From Zygnema circumcarinatum (Eukaryota > Streptophyta > Zygnematophyceae > Zygnematales > Zygnemataceae): a DNA stretch of 64,000 bases. The notes beneath the pieces were generated by a model. It saw nothing but the letters and a program-made list of their open reading frames with translations. It did no database searches and was not told where the DNA came from. The DNA lies in contig CM074814.1 of the NCBI GenBank assembly GCA_037447605.1, positions 1,661,207-1,725,206 on the forward strand, written 5' to 3'. Shown here one piece after another: positions 38,526 to 51,609 of the stretch. Made by a program: the position numbers and the translations under genes. The stretch's first letter is position 1. Each line of letters opens with the position of its first letter.

Positions 38526-40330
38526 TGCATCTTGCCATTGCCTGGTCCGTACATTCCGGCCTTAGATGAGCGACAAAAATGTACAAGTCTTGTCGGCGAT
38601 TCGACAGGCTCCTTTTAATAAGCTCACGTTCGAAAGAGAGGTCTCTGGAGCAGCGGTGTGCTGATGTTGTCTATTCCTGAACAATTTCTTCAACCATTAT
38701 CCAGACAGTATCTTGCAGAGATTTTTTTTGCAAATTGAGGATGAGCAAGGAAGTTGAGGAGCCATATTTGCGGACTACCAGTTTGCGTTAATGCAGCGAT
38801 TTTGAGTTTGATTCATAATATATGAATGGATTGTCGTTGTTTTTCAGGCATCCCGATTAATGGAAAGTGACAAATCCGCTGGCGAATCGCTGAAGATGGC
38901 GGAACCATGAACACAGCTGCTTTGCGAGTAAAATATGCTTTGTTTCTGTGATTTGTAAGCTTTTATCAGTCCTGCCGGTAGTTGTTTTCTCTGGATCGGT
39001 TGAACATTTGGTTGTCAGAAAGCTATGTAATCATTTGGACTTGCAATTTCAAACATAAACGATTGTGATTCTGGCGAAACCCCGCGCAATAAAAAGATTT
39101 CCACAAGTGACGATTCTTCAAACGTCTGCACAACGAGGTAGTGCAACGGATATCCTCCATGAAGACTCCGCTTGTCCCCATTGGTTTCCAACTTTACCTT
39201 AAATCTCTCGGTTGAACCTCTTCACCGAGCCTTGAAACTCACCGATAGGGTCAACACACTATTACTGTGTTGCCTTGGCCAGGCAGTTAACCTGTGATGT
39301 ATCTCTGGCGATTGGAAATGCAAGGAAAGTTACTGAATAAGAGAAGGCAAGAATCATCTATATTTTTGTACTGAAGCCTGGTCTAAGCGATCCGTCCACT
39401 GTCTGAAAGTGATGATTATTGAATACAAAACGAGTTACGGAGAATCTGATTGTAGGGAGAGTTTGCATTTTAGGCGGCTACGTAGTAGTAGATTTCCGGC
39501 AGAGCGGGGGATTCTTCGTGCTTGGACTATTCATATCCAGAGTTTTTTCTTGTCTCATGTAAAGACTGCTCATCTTCGAGATTAATAATGTGCATTAACA
39601 GCATCAGTTTGCATTAAACTGTCACTGGGGTTGTACATAAATCAGTTACGAAAAAGCACATTCAATTCGCTAAGTTATAAACACGAATTCACCGACAGCT
39701 GAAGTTATGGTTTTGCCTATCTAAATTCTCAGAATTCATGTTCTCTCACAAAAGACTTTACTGTCGTCACCAATGTCCAACTTCAGTGCAGATGTCTCAA
39801 TCTTCCGCATATAAGAGATAGGAAGTGTTAGGAGCAATACACTGTTACACTCAATCCAGAAGTGCCCGTCCAAGGAGCAGACACACCCCCCCCCCCCCCT
39901 CTTGGCAGACGGACTGCCAGACCACAAGAGTGCATTTGACCAAGAAACGCCGAGGAGCTCTACGGGGCCAGATAAGGCAGGCACATAGATAGCAGTATGT
40001 TTCAGTTACAGCGACATACGCTACCCCTGAAACTTCAACTATTTTAGGAAAGAAAAATGATTTGACAAAGTGACCGCAGTTTAACAGCACGTCAGCTCAA
40101 GCAGCATGGCCTGGGCAACCACCTAGCACACCTCCACCACTCCGGAGAAAATAATGCACAGTGAGAAGTAGTCTTCCGCCCCCTCCATAGTCCAAACGAG
40201 GGCACATTTGTTCACTCTCATCGAAGTGCTCATCTCAGTGGTCCAGAAAGCGAGCATTTGAGATAGAGGTACATTCCAATTATTTCTCCCACGTTACATC
40301 TCGCCGCTTTCTTCCAAATATTCTTCAAGC
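38526..40330. other. Convergent intergenic region
   Basis: Lies between the acidic unknown (+) and UDP-rhamnose synthase (-). No gene-like frame longer than about 80 codons; a poly-C run at 39887-39899. Presumably 3'UTRs and spacer; no RNA gene recognised. Confidence 0.5.
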
Positions 40331-43300
40331 TTAGACTTTCTTCGGAACCTTGCTGTTAGGCTCGAAAACATACTTGATGAGGGATGACTTGATGTCTAGA
40401 AGGTCAGGGAACTCGTTTTTCAGCTTGGATGCATCCAGCTCATTGTTGCTCCGAGCCGCAACAATTACCTTGGCCTGAAAGTGGAAGCAACGATTTGAAG
40501 AGATCAGAACTGGGCAGGGACTCTTAACCAATGCCCCACTCACATCAGAAAAGAGTTGACGGCTGCGATCACATTGCACGAGGAGATGAGGAGAAAGTCG
40601 TCTCTGAGAGCCTCACCTGTTCTTCCAATGTAAAATTCACCCACTTGAAGCTGGGGTCTATGTAATCTCTGTACAGTTCCAGCACTTCGTTATGACTAAT
40701 CACTCCTGGATTTGTGAAGTTCCAAATACCACGAAGATTTCTCTTGGCCATCTCCACAGAAATTGGAAGCAGCTCATCTAGAACGGTCATGGAGTTGGGA
40801 ATATCGACCACCTGTAGAAAAGAAAACCAAATGCAGCAAGGATTTAGAGACGATACCTGATGTGCTAGCCCACATAGTCTGCAAAGCACGCATGAGTAGC
40901 TTTTTCTGAAACAGATTCATTTTTCCCTTGTTTTGGTGTGAAGGCTTTAGCACTGCTTCACCTTCTGATATCGTGAAATTTTGGTGACAAAATTGCGGGG
41001 GTTGTTCAGATCAGATGTAATGGGCATGCGAACCCGAAGAATGGCCACATTCTCGTACTGCTGCAATAGCTCCTCCACCTGCAAATTATAGACAATACCA
41101 TTAATAACTTCCACCTGAAACAAGTTTTTCTGGAAACCCCTGAACCTTGGCATGCTGTCATACTGAGAGTTCATTAATTACAACCACCTCACCATTGCCT
41201 TTGTTCGAGAGTAGTATGAACCGAAAAAGTTTGGTGTATCCTCCTCCTTAAAACCAATACCGGAGTGCTCAGGATGAGCGGCATCATATTCGAAAATGCA
41301 GCCAGTTGCATAATTAATCAGAGTCAAATCATATTTCCTGCATTCACATACATACATTATTAGTGACAGACGGGCATGACCCACAAAATCAAGGAGAAAA
41401 TGAGTTTAATATGGTTTTGCATGGTTACACTCCTTCAGAATGAACAAAAAAAATAAATAACTGAAGGAATTGCTTTAGGCGAATAGCGATGCGACATGCG
41501 GAATCTAGTAGCGAATAACGACTTCACCTTGTGGCAGTACAGTAATCACGATACAGTTAGCATTATCTCCTGTCAGCGGTTTTGCTTTGAGTTTGCTACG
41601 CACTTCAAACTGCCTCATTTACGAGAGCAAACGAGGGGAAAAAAAACGAAAAAGGGTACTTGTGACAGTAATCAGGATCACTTCAACATTTACCTGGTCA
41701 CGTCCGCCAGCGTGAGGACACCAACAACATTTGCTCGGATAGTCTCAATCTTGTGTGACTCACACCAGTCCACGTTCGGCCTACCAGTCACTCCAGCAGC
41801 ATTAAACACGTGAGTGGGCTTCACAACAGCAATGTCAGCTTCGATGGATGCCCGGTCTTCCAGACGTCCTCCGCCATACTGATAAGCAATTCCACGTTCT
41901 TCGCAAAGTTTCCCCAGCAAGCCTCCGATCCATCCTGTTCTGCCGTAAATCAAGAACTTCAGACCGCCAGAAGTAGTCTCCTCATTGGCCACAACCTTCT
42001 CCAGTTCCTCAGGGAGCGATGCGGCTACTCCTGCAGTGCTGAAATTCAGAGTATTGTGAATGCGCGGATGAGGCACAAGAGCAGCAGTCACGTCTCCCCA
42101 ATACTCCGTATGTGTTCGGTACCAATCAAGAGTCTTCTTCAATCCATCTTCCCATGAAGTACGCTCTTTCCATCCTATAGCAGTCAGTTTGGCATCATCA
42201 AGATAATAACGCTGATCGTTGAACGGCCTATTCTCCACAAACTTGATCATTTTCTCAGGATCCAAACCAAGAAGTTTGCAAATATCTCCCGCCACATCAA
42301 TAACCCTGCGCTCCTTCTTGGTACCAATGTTGTAAACGTGTCCCACAGTTCCCTGCAGGAATAGCATAAAATAAAAAGACCAAGGGAGTTTAGTTTACTG
42401 AAGGCTAATGCGAGGTAACCTTCCGCCATCAATAAGGAAAATTTCTACCATCGGGCAGTCTGGTCAGAGACAGTCGTAACCACTATATCCGACTTCACAC
42501 CTCACGAAAGCCAGTACAAGAGAAAAGGCAAGAAAACGACAATAAAATAATTGAACTAGACTTCCTCATAAAACAACATCTGCGACAAAAGATCGAAAAC
42601 AAATATTCAGGATTGGATCTGTGGATTAAAAAGAGATGCAGGGATCCGTTACAAAGGAAAAAGCATGGCAGATATATTACCTTATGGAGGACAGTGTCAA
42701 AGGCCTCCGCGACGTCATCACAAAAGAGGTAACTCCGAACATTGGACCCATCGCCGTGGATAGGAAGGGGTTTGCCTTGCATAGCCAGCAGCATGAACTT
42801 GGGAATCAGCTTCTCTGGAAACTGCTGTGGACCATACACATTATTGCCGCGGGTGGTGATGAATGGAATATGGTATGACTGCCCGTATGCCATGACAAGC
42901 ATCTCCGCTCCAGCTTTTGTGGCGGAATAGGGGTTAGTGGGCAGAAGCTGTGAAGCTTCATGATTGCCGACAATCGCATCTGCCTCCGTTTCACCGTAAA
43001 CTTCATCAGTGCTCACGTGAATGAAGCGCTTGATGGTTCCTGACACCTTGCAGGCTTCCAGAAGGACGTGAGTGCCGTAGATGTTGTTCTTGGTGAATTC
43101 GAAGCTGTTTCCAAAGGAATTGTCGACATGTGTCTGAGCTGCGAAGTGCATGATAGTGTCAATGCCCTCCGTCAAAAGCAGATAGTTCACCAGATCTGCG
43201 CTTCCGATGTCTCCCTGCACGAACTTGAAGTTGGGAGACTTCATTGAGACCTGCAGGTTCAGCAGGCTTGAGCAGTAGTCCAGCTTGTCCAGCACAACGA

Positions 43301-43403
43301 TTTTGTAATGCGGATAGTTCCGCACAAGCCGGTTCGCCACATGGCCGGCGATAAAGCCCGCAGCGCCCGTGATGAGAATCGTTTTCGGGACGTAGTCAGC
43401 CAT
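40331..43403 (-). CDS. RHM1: Trifunctional UDP-L-rhamnose synthase
   Basis: Converts UDP-glucose to UDP-L-rhamnose for cell-wall pectin and glycosides, in the cytosol. Exons 43403-42681, 42352-41694, 41337-41193, 41078-40962, 40811-40617, 40474-40331; phases all agree, 660 aa, close to the plant enzyme's usual ~670. N-terminal 4,6-dehydratase (residues ~1-340): NAD motif TGAAGFIAGHV, HFAAQTHVDNSFGNS, STDEVYGE, catalytic NPYSATKAGAE, RGNNVYGPQQFPEKLIPKF. C-terminal 3,5-epimerase/4-keto-reductase: KFLIYGRTGWIGGLLGKL, NAAGVTGRPNVDWCESHK, FFGSYYSRTKAMVEELL, WNFTNPGVISHNEVLELYRD. Both domains keep their YxxxK catalytic pairs, so it should be active. The promoter at 43840-44130 is loaded with GTAC motifs. 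Confidence 0.98.
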
Positions 43404-44895
43404 GGCTGGACCCTCTCTCTCTCCCCTCCTGCCTCCTGCTCCGCCTCTGGCTGCACCAAATGACCCTGTCAAGAGAGGCAGCGGAAGTCAACACCACACT
43501 CTCAAGGTACACTTGTCAAACGAAAACCAATCACCAATTGCCACGTGTAAGCACTGTCTGACATGGCAGGTTCACATTGGTCCGATTCTGCACAGGTGGA
43601 GTCCCTCCACTCCCGCATGCCTGCAGTTCCGCGGGCAGACAAAACACTTTTCTCGGGCAGCACTGGCACAGTTCACAGTTCCGCTGCAGGCTTTCAGCCA
43701 ATGTCTACAGGCCACGTACTCAAGACAGCAGTTTTCATCTCATAAAACTCGCAGCTTTTTGGAGACGTTGCGAAACTGAACAAGCCGAGCCATGGAAGTC
43801 GACCCCAACCAAAAGAGAGGCGGTGCCGTCCGCCCGCCGTGTACATATCGTCGTACTGTACTGTACTTGTACTGTCCGTAGTGTCCGTACGATTCGTAAT
43901 GCACAGAGTTATGGTACTGTATCTCGCTTCCCCCCCAGAGGATCCGGCCGGTAGTAGTCCGTCCGTCGATATCGACCGTCGATCTTGGCCGAAGCTAGAT
44001 CGACGGCGGAGGATCCTTGCCTCGCTGGGCGCCATATGCGGAGTGCCGTTAGCGACTTGGGAGTTTGCGCCCGCCAGGGCCGTACGGCACGAATGCCGTA
44101 CAGTACTGTACCGTACTGAAACGTACGATACGCTGGACTTAGCGCTCCGTGCACACCCTGCCAATTGCGCACGTCAGACCGAAAATTGGTACTGACCTCG
44201 AAAATCACCAATGGCTATTCGCCACGTCATGACCATTGACGTGGCGTTCCCTATTGGACCGCCGTTGGGTCCTTTTTTTTCAGCTTATTTAGCTGGACGA
44301 AAGGAGAAAGAAATGAGTACCGTACCAAACCGTACGGCGAGGCATGCTGTAGCTTTCACACACTCATAGCCCCAAGCCATGCCATGCCATGCCATGCCAT
44401 GCCAGTCCAGACCTTGCTAAAAAGGCGCTACAATACTCCCCAAGTTCTCAAATGTGACTCGCTTGGCCTTCGTTACATAATGCAACCCTTGGAACACAGA
44501 CAGGTGTTTTCTTGCCTGCTATTGCTTGTGCCGCAGAAAGGGCGTCCGACTGGGGGAGACAAAAAGGTTCAGACCTACTTGTGACAGAGAGCACGATAAA
44601 AAGGCAACTTCCACTGCTGCCCAGCGGAGCAGGAGTTGCAAACCAGGGTTGACGAATGCAGGCGCAATGCCTTTTAGCTTTACATCAAACTCAACCGAAT
44701 TGAGCAGCACCTACGCGGTGCTGACTTCCTGTAAACCTATTTCAAACAAGACGAGCAAATCGTAGCCACGCCTCTTAAATAGCAGCAAAGCTTTCCTACT
44801 CTCCTTGTACAGCTCCCTTGCGAACAGATCGGAGTGCACCCGCAACCACCTACCACCTGCAGTAACCTGCAGGACTACCCTGCTCCTATCTTTCT
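43404..44895. promoter_or_regulatory. RHM upstream region with GTAC-rich island
   Basis: 43845-44130 contains many GTACTGTAC, CCGTACGATTCG and GTACGGCACGAATGCCGTAC-type palindromes. 44215-44250 has GCCACGTCATGACC and GACGTGGCG G-box-like sites. 44378-44402 is a CCATG microsatellite. 44500-44890 is probably 3'UTR of the PHD/HA gene. No further gene recognised. Confidence 0.55.
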
Positions 44896-47800
44896 TCATG
44901 ACTTCCACTCCTCATCGAAGGGGAATCCCAACTCTAACAGTCGGCATATTCTCTGAAACTGTTGGTTGTTCCCTCTTGTTGGCTGCCGGGCCATCACACG
45001 CTGCGCTTTGGCCCACTGCGCCAACTTGGCAGCGCCGCAATGGCGGCCAACATCACAGTGGCCATGCTCCTTCTGAAAGGCAGCAAGAGCATGAAAGCTT
45101 TCTTCCCACCGAGCCTCCTGCATGTCCAATACAACTCCCATTTCCAGCAGTCGACTCTGCACCACATTCCCCCTCTCAAGGTCAGGGCACCGTCTGATGG
45201 CAAGTTGAGGTCTTTCATGGTCCTGCTTTGAAGGTATTTGGGCTTGCAAGGAGTGGAAGATTGAAGGATAAATTAAAGTGTACGAGACTATGTAGGATAG
45301 CTAACAGCCAAGGCAGACATCAGCATCAACTTAAACCGTTTCAATGCCAAAAACATAGGGTTGTGGTTATCGTATTTCCCTTGTGTAGTAGCCCTGCGGC
45401 TCATTGGGATTCTATGTAAACTCCTATAACTTGAGCAGCTGTGTTTTGGCCCAGCAAGTGTTTGAAAAAGTGAAGGGTATGAAACGTGCTTTGCGGATGG
45501 GCGGTAATCGAGACTTGTAGAGGTCCATGCGCTGAAGCTGCAGCCATTGCCCCAAGGCCTCCCTCAGTGCCACGTGGCAGTGTCCATGTTCCTTCTTCCA
45601 GTTTGCCAGCTCAGCAAACCGTTTCTCCCATTGCTCCTCCTCTGCCAATGCCTGCCTCTGCCAATGAGAAGAATGCAAAAGTTGCTCAGCCAAGCAATGC
45701 TCAACCTCAAGAAAGCAATACGAAGAATGAATGGATCAGTTCATCAATTGAACAGCCGCTATCTTCCTTAGTAGCAGTCTCATCATAAAGAGAAAGGATT
45801 TGCATCTGCATATGTCAGCTCGGACTTCAACTATATAAGGAGCCAAAAGGGAATACCTTTGCCACAATGGCTGAAACCGCTTTTAGCCGCCTCTCAATCT
45901 CCTTCCGAGGCAGCTCCTGCATTTCACGAGCAGAGCAGCCAAGGAGCTTCAAACCCATACAAGATTGCAGATTTCAAATAGCAGTAAATGTCACCAACTC
46001 GAACTCAAAAGCTATACTTCCTGTGGGAGTGACACTGCTCCACGAAACTACCGTTTCACAGTGGAAAGAGAGAACGATAGTGAGTGAGAGAGCGAGAGAG
46101 AAGGAGAGAGAGAGAGAGAGAGAAACTAGCCTGAGGCACATTGCAGTCCGCGTGGTGAGGGTCCCACGCCACAGCGCACGAACATTCCCAGTCAGGTCCT
46201 CCTCTTTCAGTAAGAGGGGCTCTGCCACACCACAAACACAATCAACATAACAGGGACCAATCAACTCCAACGATATCTTACTTCAAAAACGAATTACCAA
46301 GATAGCTGTTATCACAACATGTCTTCGCATGCAGGAGTGCAGACAGAAGAGTGACAGGAAATTCCGTGCATACCTCCTCCATTTCCCACACTCCGTGGTT
46401 TTTCTGGCAACCTTTCCACTGGGCAGCATATCTCCAGCCTCATACAAAGCTCGAGTACATTGCAACCACTTCTCAGGGGTCCCCTCCGGCAGCGATGTTG
46501 CAGGGAGCCACCCCACAGGCGACTCGTTCTGAAGCGCAAGAACAACACAAACTCAGAAAGAACACTTGAACAACGTACTTCAAATAGATGTAGCTACAGA
46601 TGAATTCAAATCCCACTTACTTTCCACAGGTATGGATGGGACCTACATTAGCTATCCTTGCTTCTGCTTGTTGCCGCATTTGCTCCTTCACCTCTTCGCT
46701 GAGCTCCTCTTCGCTTCCAAAATGAGGACGTTCCCTGCGCATAAACATTCACAATCCAAATCACTTCGAAAGGCCACATAGAAAGCTCTAAAGTGTAGCT
46801 ATGAATTGACATCCAACAGGAATGCAAAAGAAACACGGGACATGTCTTACTTATCAGGCTCATCATCATATGGCTCTCCTCTCCATTCCGGAACATCTGC
46901 TTGAAAATTTGGCCCCACACGCACTCTCCCTTGAAACGAGCAATTTCCTTGAAAAAGCCACTGCTCCTTCCCCCCTTGTGCTGATACAATGGGCCGGTTC
47001 CGCCATTTCATCCGCTCTCTACATTCATCTTGAAGCCTTTGTGTCTCTATGTTCTCCGTTCCAGAATCTGTTCTGTTTCCATCAGTGGGTACTACAAATG
47101 CAGTGCCCTCTTCCTCTCTTTGTATCTCGCAGTCAGGGCAAAGCCACTCGTCCACTCGAGGGGGGGAATTGAGCTTAGGGGTCAAACAGCCCATATGGAC
47201 AGCACAATCACACAAATCACAAAGGAGAGTAGAATTTGAGTTTTCCAGTTCTCCACATATATTACACTTTTGTGAGGCTTCCCCCCCGTCCCCAACGGTC
47301 CCTAAAAAAGAAACTGCAGGTCTTGCAGTTTCAGCTCCGCCTTGACTCCTATCTTCAGAATTTGCATCCCACGATTGTAGCAGTTGCACAAGCATTTCAT
47401 CATTCTCGAATTCATCAGAATCATCCTCTCGATGCCCATTCTCATTCGTTATCGCTTCCAACTTATCATCCTCCGCCATGCTCTCATTGTCCTCCGCAAT
47501 GGTCTCACCATCACTATGATCCCGCCCTCTTTTCCTCCCATGCATCCGCGATTTTGGATTTTCTTTCACGCAATTGCTTTCAGCAACATTTTGCTGATCA
47601 TTTAGAGCCTCTCTACCGTCGTTTCTGCTTGGAGTGAGATCCCTCCCATCTTCAGCCGCTTTCCCGGATACCTTCGGAGTAGGATTTACATCAATAATGG
47701 ATGAGTCATGAATTGAACCTTGTGCATGTTGTGAGGGTGAAGGAGAGGGAGTCGATTGGTCGCACGTGCCCTTTCTGTCCTTACTGCAATGAATGATACC

Positions 47801-49716
47801 CAAAGACCTATTGGCGGACCTCGTCAAGTATTTGACAGCCTTTGCTGGCCTGTTTTCTGCTCCATTTGAATTATCTGCAAACATGCAATTCCAAGCTGAT
47901 GTGAAATTCATGCTGTGTCCATATGACTCGAAGAAAGCTGTGAAAGTTTCCCTGCATTGCATGCCCCAAGCATCTGCTGAACTAGAATGGGTCAGTCAAA
48001 GACTCATTCAATGTATGTCAAATTGCCCAATCGCAGGGCACACCACTAAACGACAAAAAGTTGATAGCAACTACAGCCACAATAGAAAGGCACCTGAAGG
48101 GAGTTCAGGGGACACTCGCATAGGTTCTGAAATTTCTTCAATAGTTTCGGACCGCTTTGGAGAATCTCCTCGCTGTGGTTGGAGATGCGAAGAAGTTGCC
48201 AAATCCTGACAAGGAGTCAAGAGAGAGATGGAGATTACTTGGGTTGAATAAGTTCACAAACATGGAACTCATGTATCGACTGCTGTTTTTTCACTTAAGA
48301 ATCAGTAAGCAGCAACTCATGCCCCTTAATGCTAACCAGCAGTCCCATTTTGACTGCTGGTTACAGAATAAGCAGAGGTGACACTGTTCATCTTCACTGG
48401 CTAAGTCCTTATAAACCCTAATAACGCTAAAAAACCGTGGAAAACCTCAGGACCTAGAACAATCGAGAATTATCAAACTCAAAATGTACCATTTTGGAAA
48501 CTACAACGACCCGACGAACTTGGGCTTAAACCATAACTAGGTGTTCCAACGGTGAGGCATTAAAGCATGCAAAAAAGAAGAGTTGTGAAGAGTCACTGAC
48601 GCACAAGCAACAACACAAGTTGTCACCGACTGACAAAAAATAGAGACCTGATTCAAGACCTTCTTAGGCCTAGTGATTCGCGAAAACCCTAAAACTGATA
48701 GCCGCCGCAGAGCCGTTGACATGTGATAAAATGAACGCAAACATGTCAGAACTATACTCTTTTCATATCACAAGTAGACTTGCCGCAGACCAAACATTGG
48801 TGTCGGAAATGGAATAGAGATGGGGGCTATGCGAGCACAGCGGGATGAAAAATCTTTCCAACTTTCTTGGCCACGAGACATATACATGACAAGTAGCTGC
48901 TTACCTTGAGAAGCACAGCTTGCTGCTCATGTTTTTTTCGAGCATTGGGCCTGTTAAAGGGTACGCCACAACTTCGCAGCATCAGTGTGCGTCAATTAAG
49001 TTAATTAAGCGCAGAAATCATTCTTAAAGACTGGTACACAAAGAAAATCGCATTAGAGAAGCCTGATTCTGCCGTGCTTAGAGGCTGTAAGCGAATCAGC
49101 AAACGGTTTGGTATGAAGAAATAAATGAAATGGCAAAAGATCACACCATTCCCTGTTGATTTTGCTAGTTGGGGTCATTAAACACATTCGCACGTGGAGA
49201 TTTTTGCCATTGACAACGGGTAGATAGCCGCACTTTGAATGCAATCCAATCGCGCTAAGCACAAATTTAGTATCATCAAGACTTCTTTAGGAATCCATGC
49301 ATGAAATTCGATAAAACCGAAACATATCTCCTATTAAACCGAAAATTGAATAGTAGCATGACAAACAATTGAACCACGCACGCACACCTTCGCTCCTGTG
49401 AATGCATGCTGAACGTGTAAATGGCTGTAGCAATGACAAAACTTTTGACCACGTGTGAAATGCAATCACTTTCAAGCCCATGCCCTTCGCTTTTCAATGG
49501 ACTCGTGCTGCTCCAAGTATACAGATGATATGCAGCGCTGTACATCACTGCGTAGGGACAACTTCCTAAGTCTTTGTTGACCTTAACAGAGCAAAGGGAT
49601 GACGAAAATTACCTCCGTTTGGACTCTCGAAAAGTTGTAGGTCCCAGCATGCTCTTCAGCTTTGCCTGCGCTCTCCGAGCAGACGGAGAGGGCCGCTTCG
49701 GCTTCGCTTGCGCCAT
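44896..49716 (-). CDS. PHD-finger protein with C-terminal helicase-associated (HA) repeats
   Basis: Likely nuclear chromatin or DNA-associated protein. Supported exons: 49716-49613 (MAQAKPKRPSPSARRAQAKL), 48950-48905, 48172-48094, 47976-46851, 46734-46621; then blocks at about 46530-46360, 46230-46130, 45980-45860, 45690-45500 and 45240-44896 with joins I could not fix. The large exon has an acidic region and a C4HC3 PHD finger: CNICGELENSN, LLCDLCDCAVHMGC, DEWLCPDCE. The tail has two HA repeats: EQWEKRFAELANWKKEHGHC with LGQWLQLQR, and RWEESFHALAAFQKEHGHCD with LAQWAKAQR, ending FDEEWKS stop. HA repeats normally accompany helicases, but no helicase motor motifs are present. Total near 900 aa. 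PHD and HA calls are firm; the function is not. Confidence 0.85.
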
Positions 49717-50329
49717 GTTCTGCTCAGCAACCATGGCGACCACTCATGGCAGAAAGGATGCCTGCTCAGAGAGAGAGAGATGGTTTGCTGGAGGAGATGG
49801 CTGAGCTAAGGAAGAAAGCTCTGTAAAGCAAGCACTGCAGGGCCAAGGCAGACATGCACAATCTCATGGTTCAAACAAATTTGCATTTTTGGGTTTGGGA
49901 GGTTTGGTAACTTACCGAATGCAACGAAATGTCGATTTCGAGTCACTTACTACAGAAAACATGCGCCTCTTGTATGAAAAAACAGCCTCAAGAACTGAAC
50001 AATGTGTACCAAAGCTCTGAGAAGGAGCCCAAGAGTAGGCCTGAAGTTAGGGTTAGGTCCAGCCTTTTTTTCCTGTTGCCGTGTTCACAAGTGGGCCTTG
50101 GCCTTGGCTTTGGCTACTTCAAAAATTGAAGGCCAAGGTGTCACGTAGCGTAGTCGTGATTTCTTTAACTGTAACTGCGCACCGCGCCGTAAAGTTACAG
50201 GTGCTAGCGCAATTACGGTCCGACATGGAACGTGCGAATCGAACGGTAGATAAGTGACATAAACGTTCTGTTTCACGGGGGGGAGGGCCCACATGGAGAC
50301 CTATTCGTACGGTCAGCTAGCGTTTTTGG

Positions 50330-51080
50330 CCACGACCAACCAACCATACGGCTGGTTGCCAACCATTGGCGGCGGATCGAAACAACCATTCGAATAGTTC
50401 GGAGGATGCCAATGGTTGGCGACCAATCGAATGGTTCGGTACCAGTAGGGGGTGTCAGACTTAAAAATTGTTCGTAAGTTTGAGACCAGAACGAGTACTT
50501 CGGTGACATCGCAATCCTGGTGCGGCGGAGTACTTACAAAACTTTTTTGTTCGTAAGATTTCGTTAAGTCTGACACCCCCTAGTGAATGCAAATGCCTCC
50601 CAACAATTCAACTGGTTGCCAACCATTGGCACCGGACACTAACAACCATTCGAATGGTTCGGTACCAGTGGATGCAAATGCTTCCCAACCATTCGACTGG
50701 TTGCCAGCCATTTGCGCCGGACTGAAACAACCATATTCGAATGGTTCGGAACCAGTAGATTCCAAATTCGGTACCAGTGGATGCAAATGCTTGCCAGCCA
50801 TTCGACTGGTTGCCAACCACTTGACGTCCAACCATTGCCATCCAATGATTGTCCATTGGTTGCCGATCCAATGGTCCGACCTGTGATGTATTGTGCCAAT
50901 ATTGCACAGATCGGACCATACCATTGACAATGGTTGCGAGTGATTGGAACGGTTGCAAATTGATTCGCTACTCGGGCAACCATTGCCAATGGTGCCAGCC
51001 ATTGAGTTCAATGGTTGTGAACCATTGCCGTCGGACCGAAACAAGCATTGGACGTCCCACCATTGCCATCCAACGGCCCC
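50330..51080 (+). repeat. CCAATGGTTGCC palindromic repeat block with ~85-bp tandem units
   Basis: Units of roughly 85 bases contain GGATGCAAATGCTTCCCAAC, CATTCGACTGGTTGCCAACC and AACCATTCGAATGGTTCGGT; about three to four units lie between 50340 and 50830. Beyond that, free CCAATGGTTG/CAACCATTGG motifs in both orientations continue to 51080. A related short copy lies at 27925-28035. Confidence 0.85.
50448..50580. mobile_element. 133-bp MITE nested in the tandem repeat
   Basis: Ends GGGGGTGTCAGACTTAA and its exact complement TTAAGTCTGACACCCCC; further inverted similarity in TTGTTCGTAAG. Flanked by TA on both sides, a candidate 2-bp target duplication, and it splits a repeat unit (CCAG...GTGAATGC) that is continuous in neighbouring units. 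No coding potential. Confidence 0.85.
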
Positions 51081-51609
51081 CTCGACTGCCGCAGCGCAGC
51101 CACGCCATGGCTAACCAGACCTGCCTCCGCAAGTCGCCGCACCAACTAACGGCCATCGCTAGCCAGCCATTCTAGTCAGTAGATCACCAATGGTCACTCA
51201 CCACGTGCCCACTTCTGCACACGTGGCATCATCCGATTGGCAGATGCTCGCGCGGTTTTTCCTCTCCGGATTTCCCCTGCCTTGGTGCACGGCTGGCTGG
51301 CTGGCCCGCGCCCGGCCCGTGCTCGCTTCAGGGCGGGACTCAACCCTCCGGCAGGGAAGGTCCAGCCAATCATAAAATGTCACGTGTCCTAATTTGGAAA
51401 CGTGGCAGGCTGTCATTGGGTGCAGTCGGTCCGTACAGCCATCAAATATTGGAGAACGACGACGGTTCGCGAGGGGAGACCCCGAAAGCGACGCGGAGCG
51501 AGCCAGGCCTTGGTCGAGCCGAGGGCGATCCATGGCCGAAATGGGGGGGGTGTAGGCACTGGGGTGGCAGGGAGGCACCGGGGCGCATTCCTTCGCGGCA
51601 TTTCTATTC

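Larger units (their letters stand above)
49717..51609. other. Divergent intergenic region with nested repeats
   Basis: Between PHD/HA gene (-) and biotin ligase (+). TTAGGGTTAGG telo-like motif at 50047-50057; a palindromic repeat block at 50330-51080 interrupted by a 133-bp MITE at 50448-50580; ACGTGGC G-box-like sites at 51202-51230 and 51380-51410 near the biotin ligase start. No gene supported. Confidence 0.6.

Noticed and set aside
47236-47637. 133-codon plus-strand frame
   Set aside because: Antisense of the PHD-finger exon, whose Cys/His pattern is decisive.
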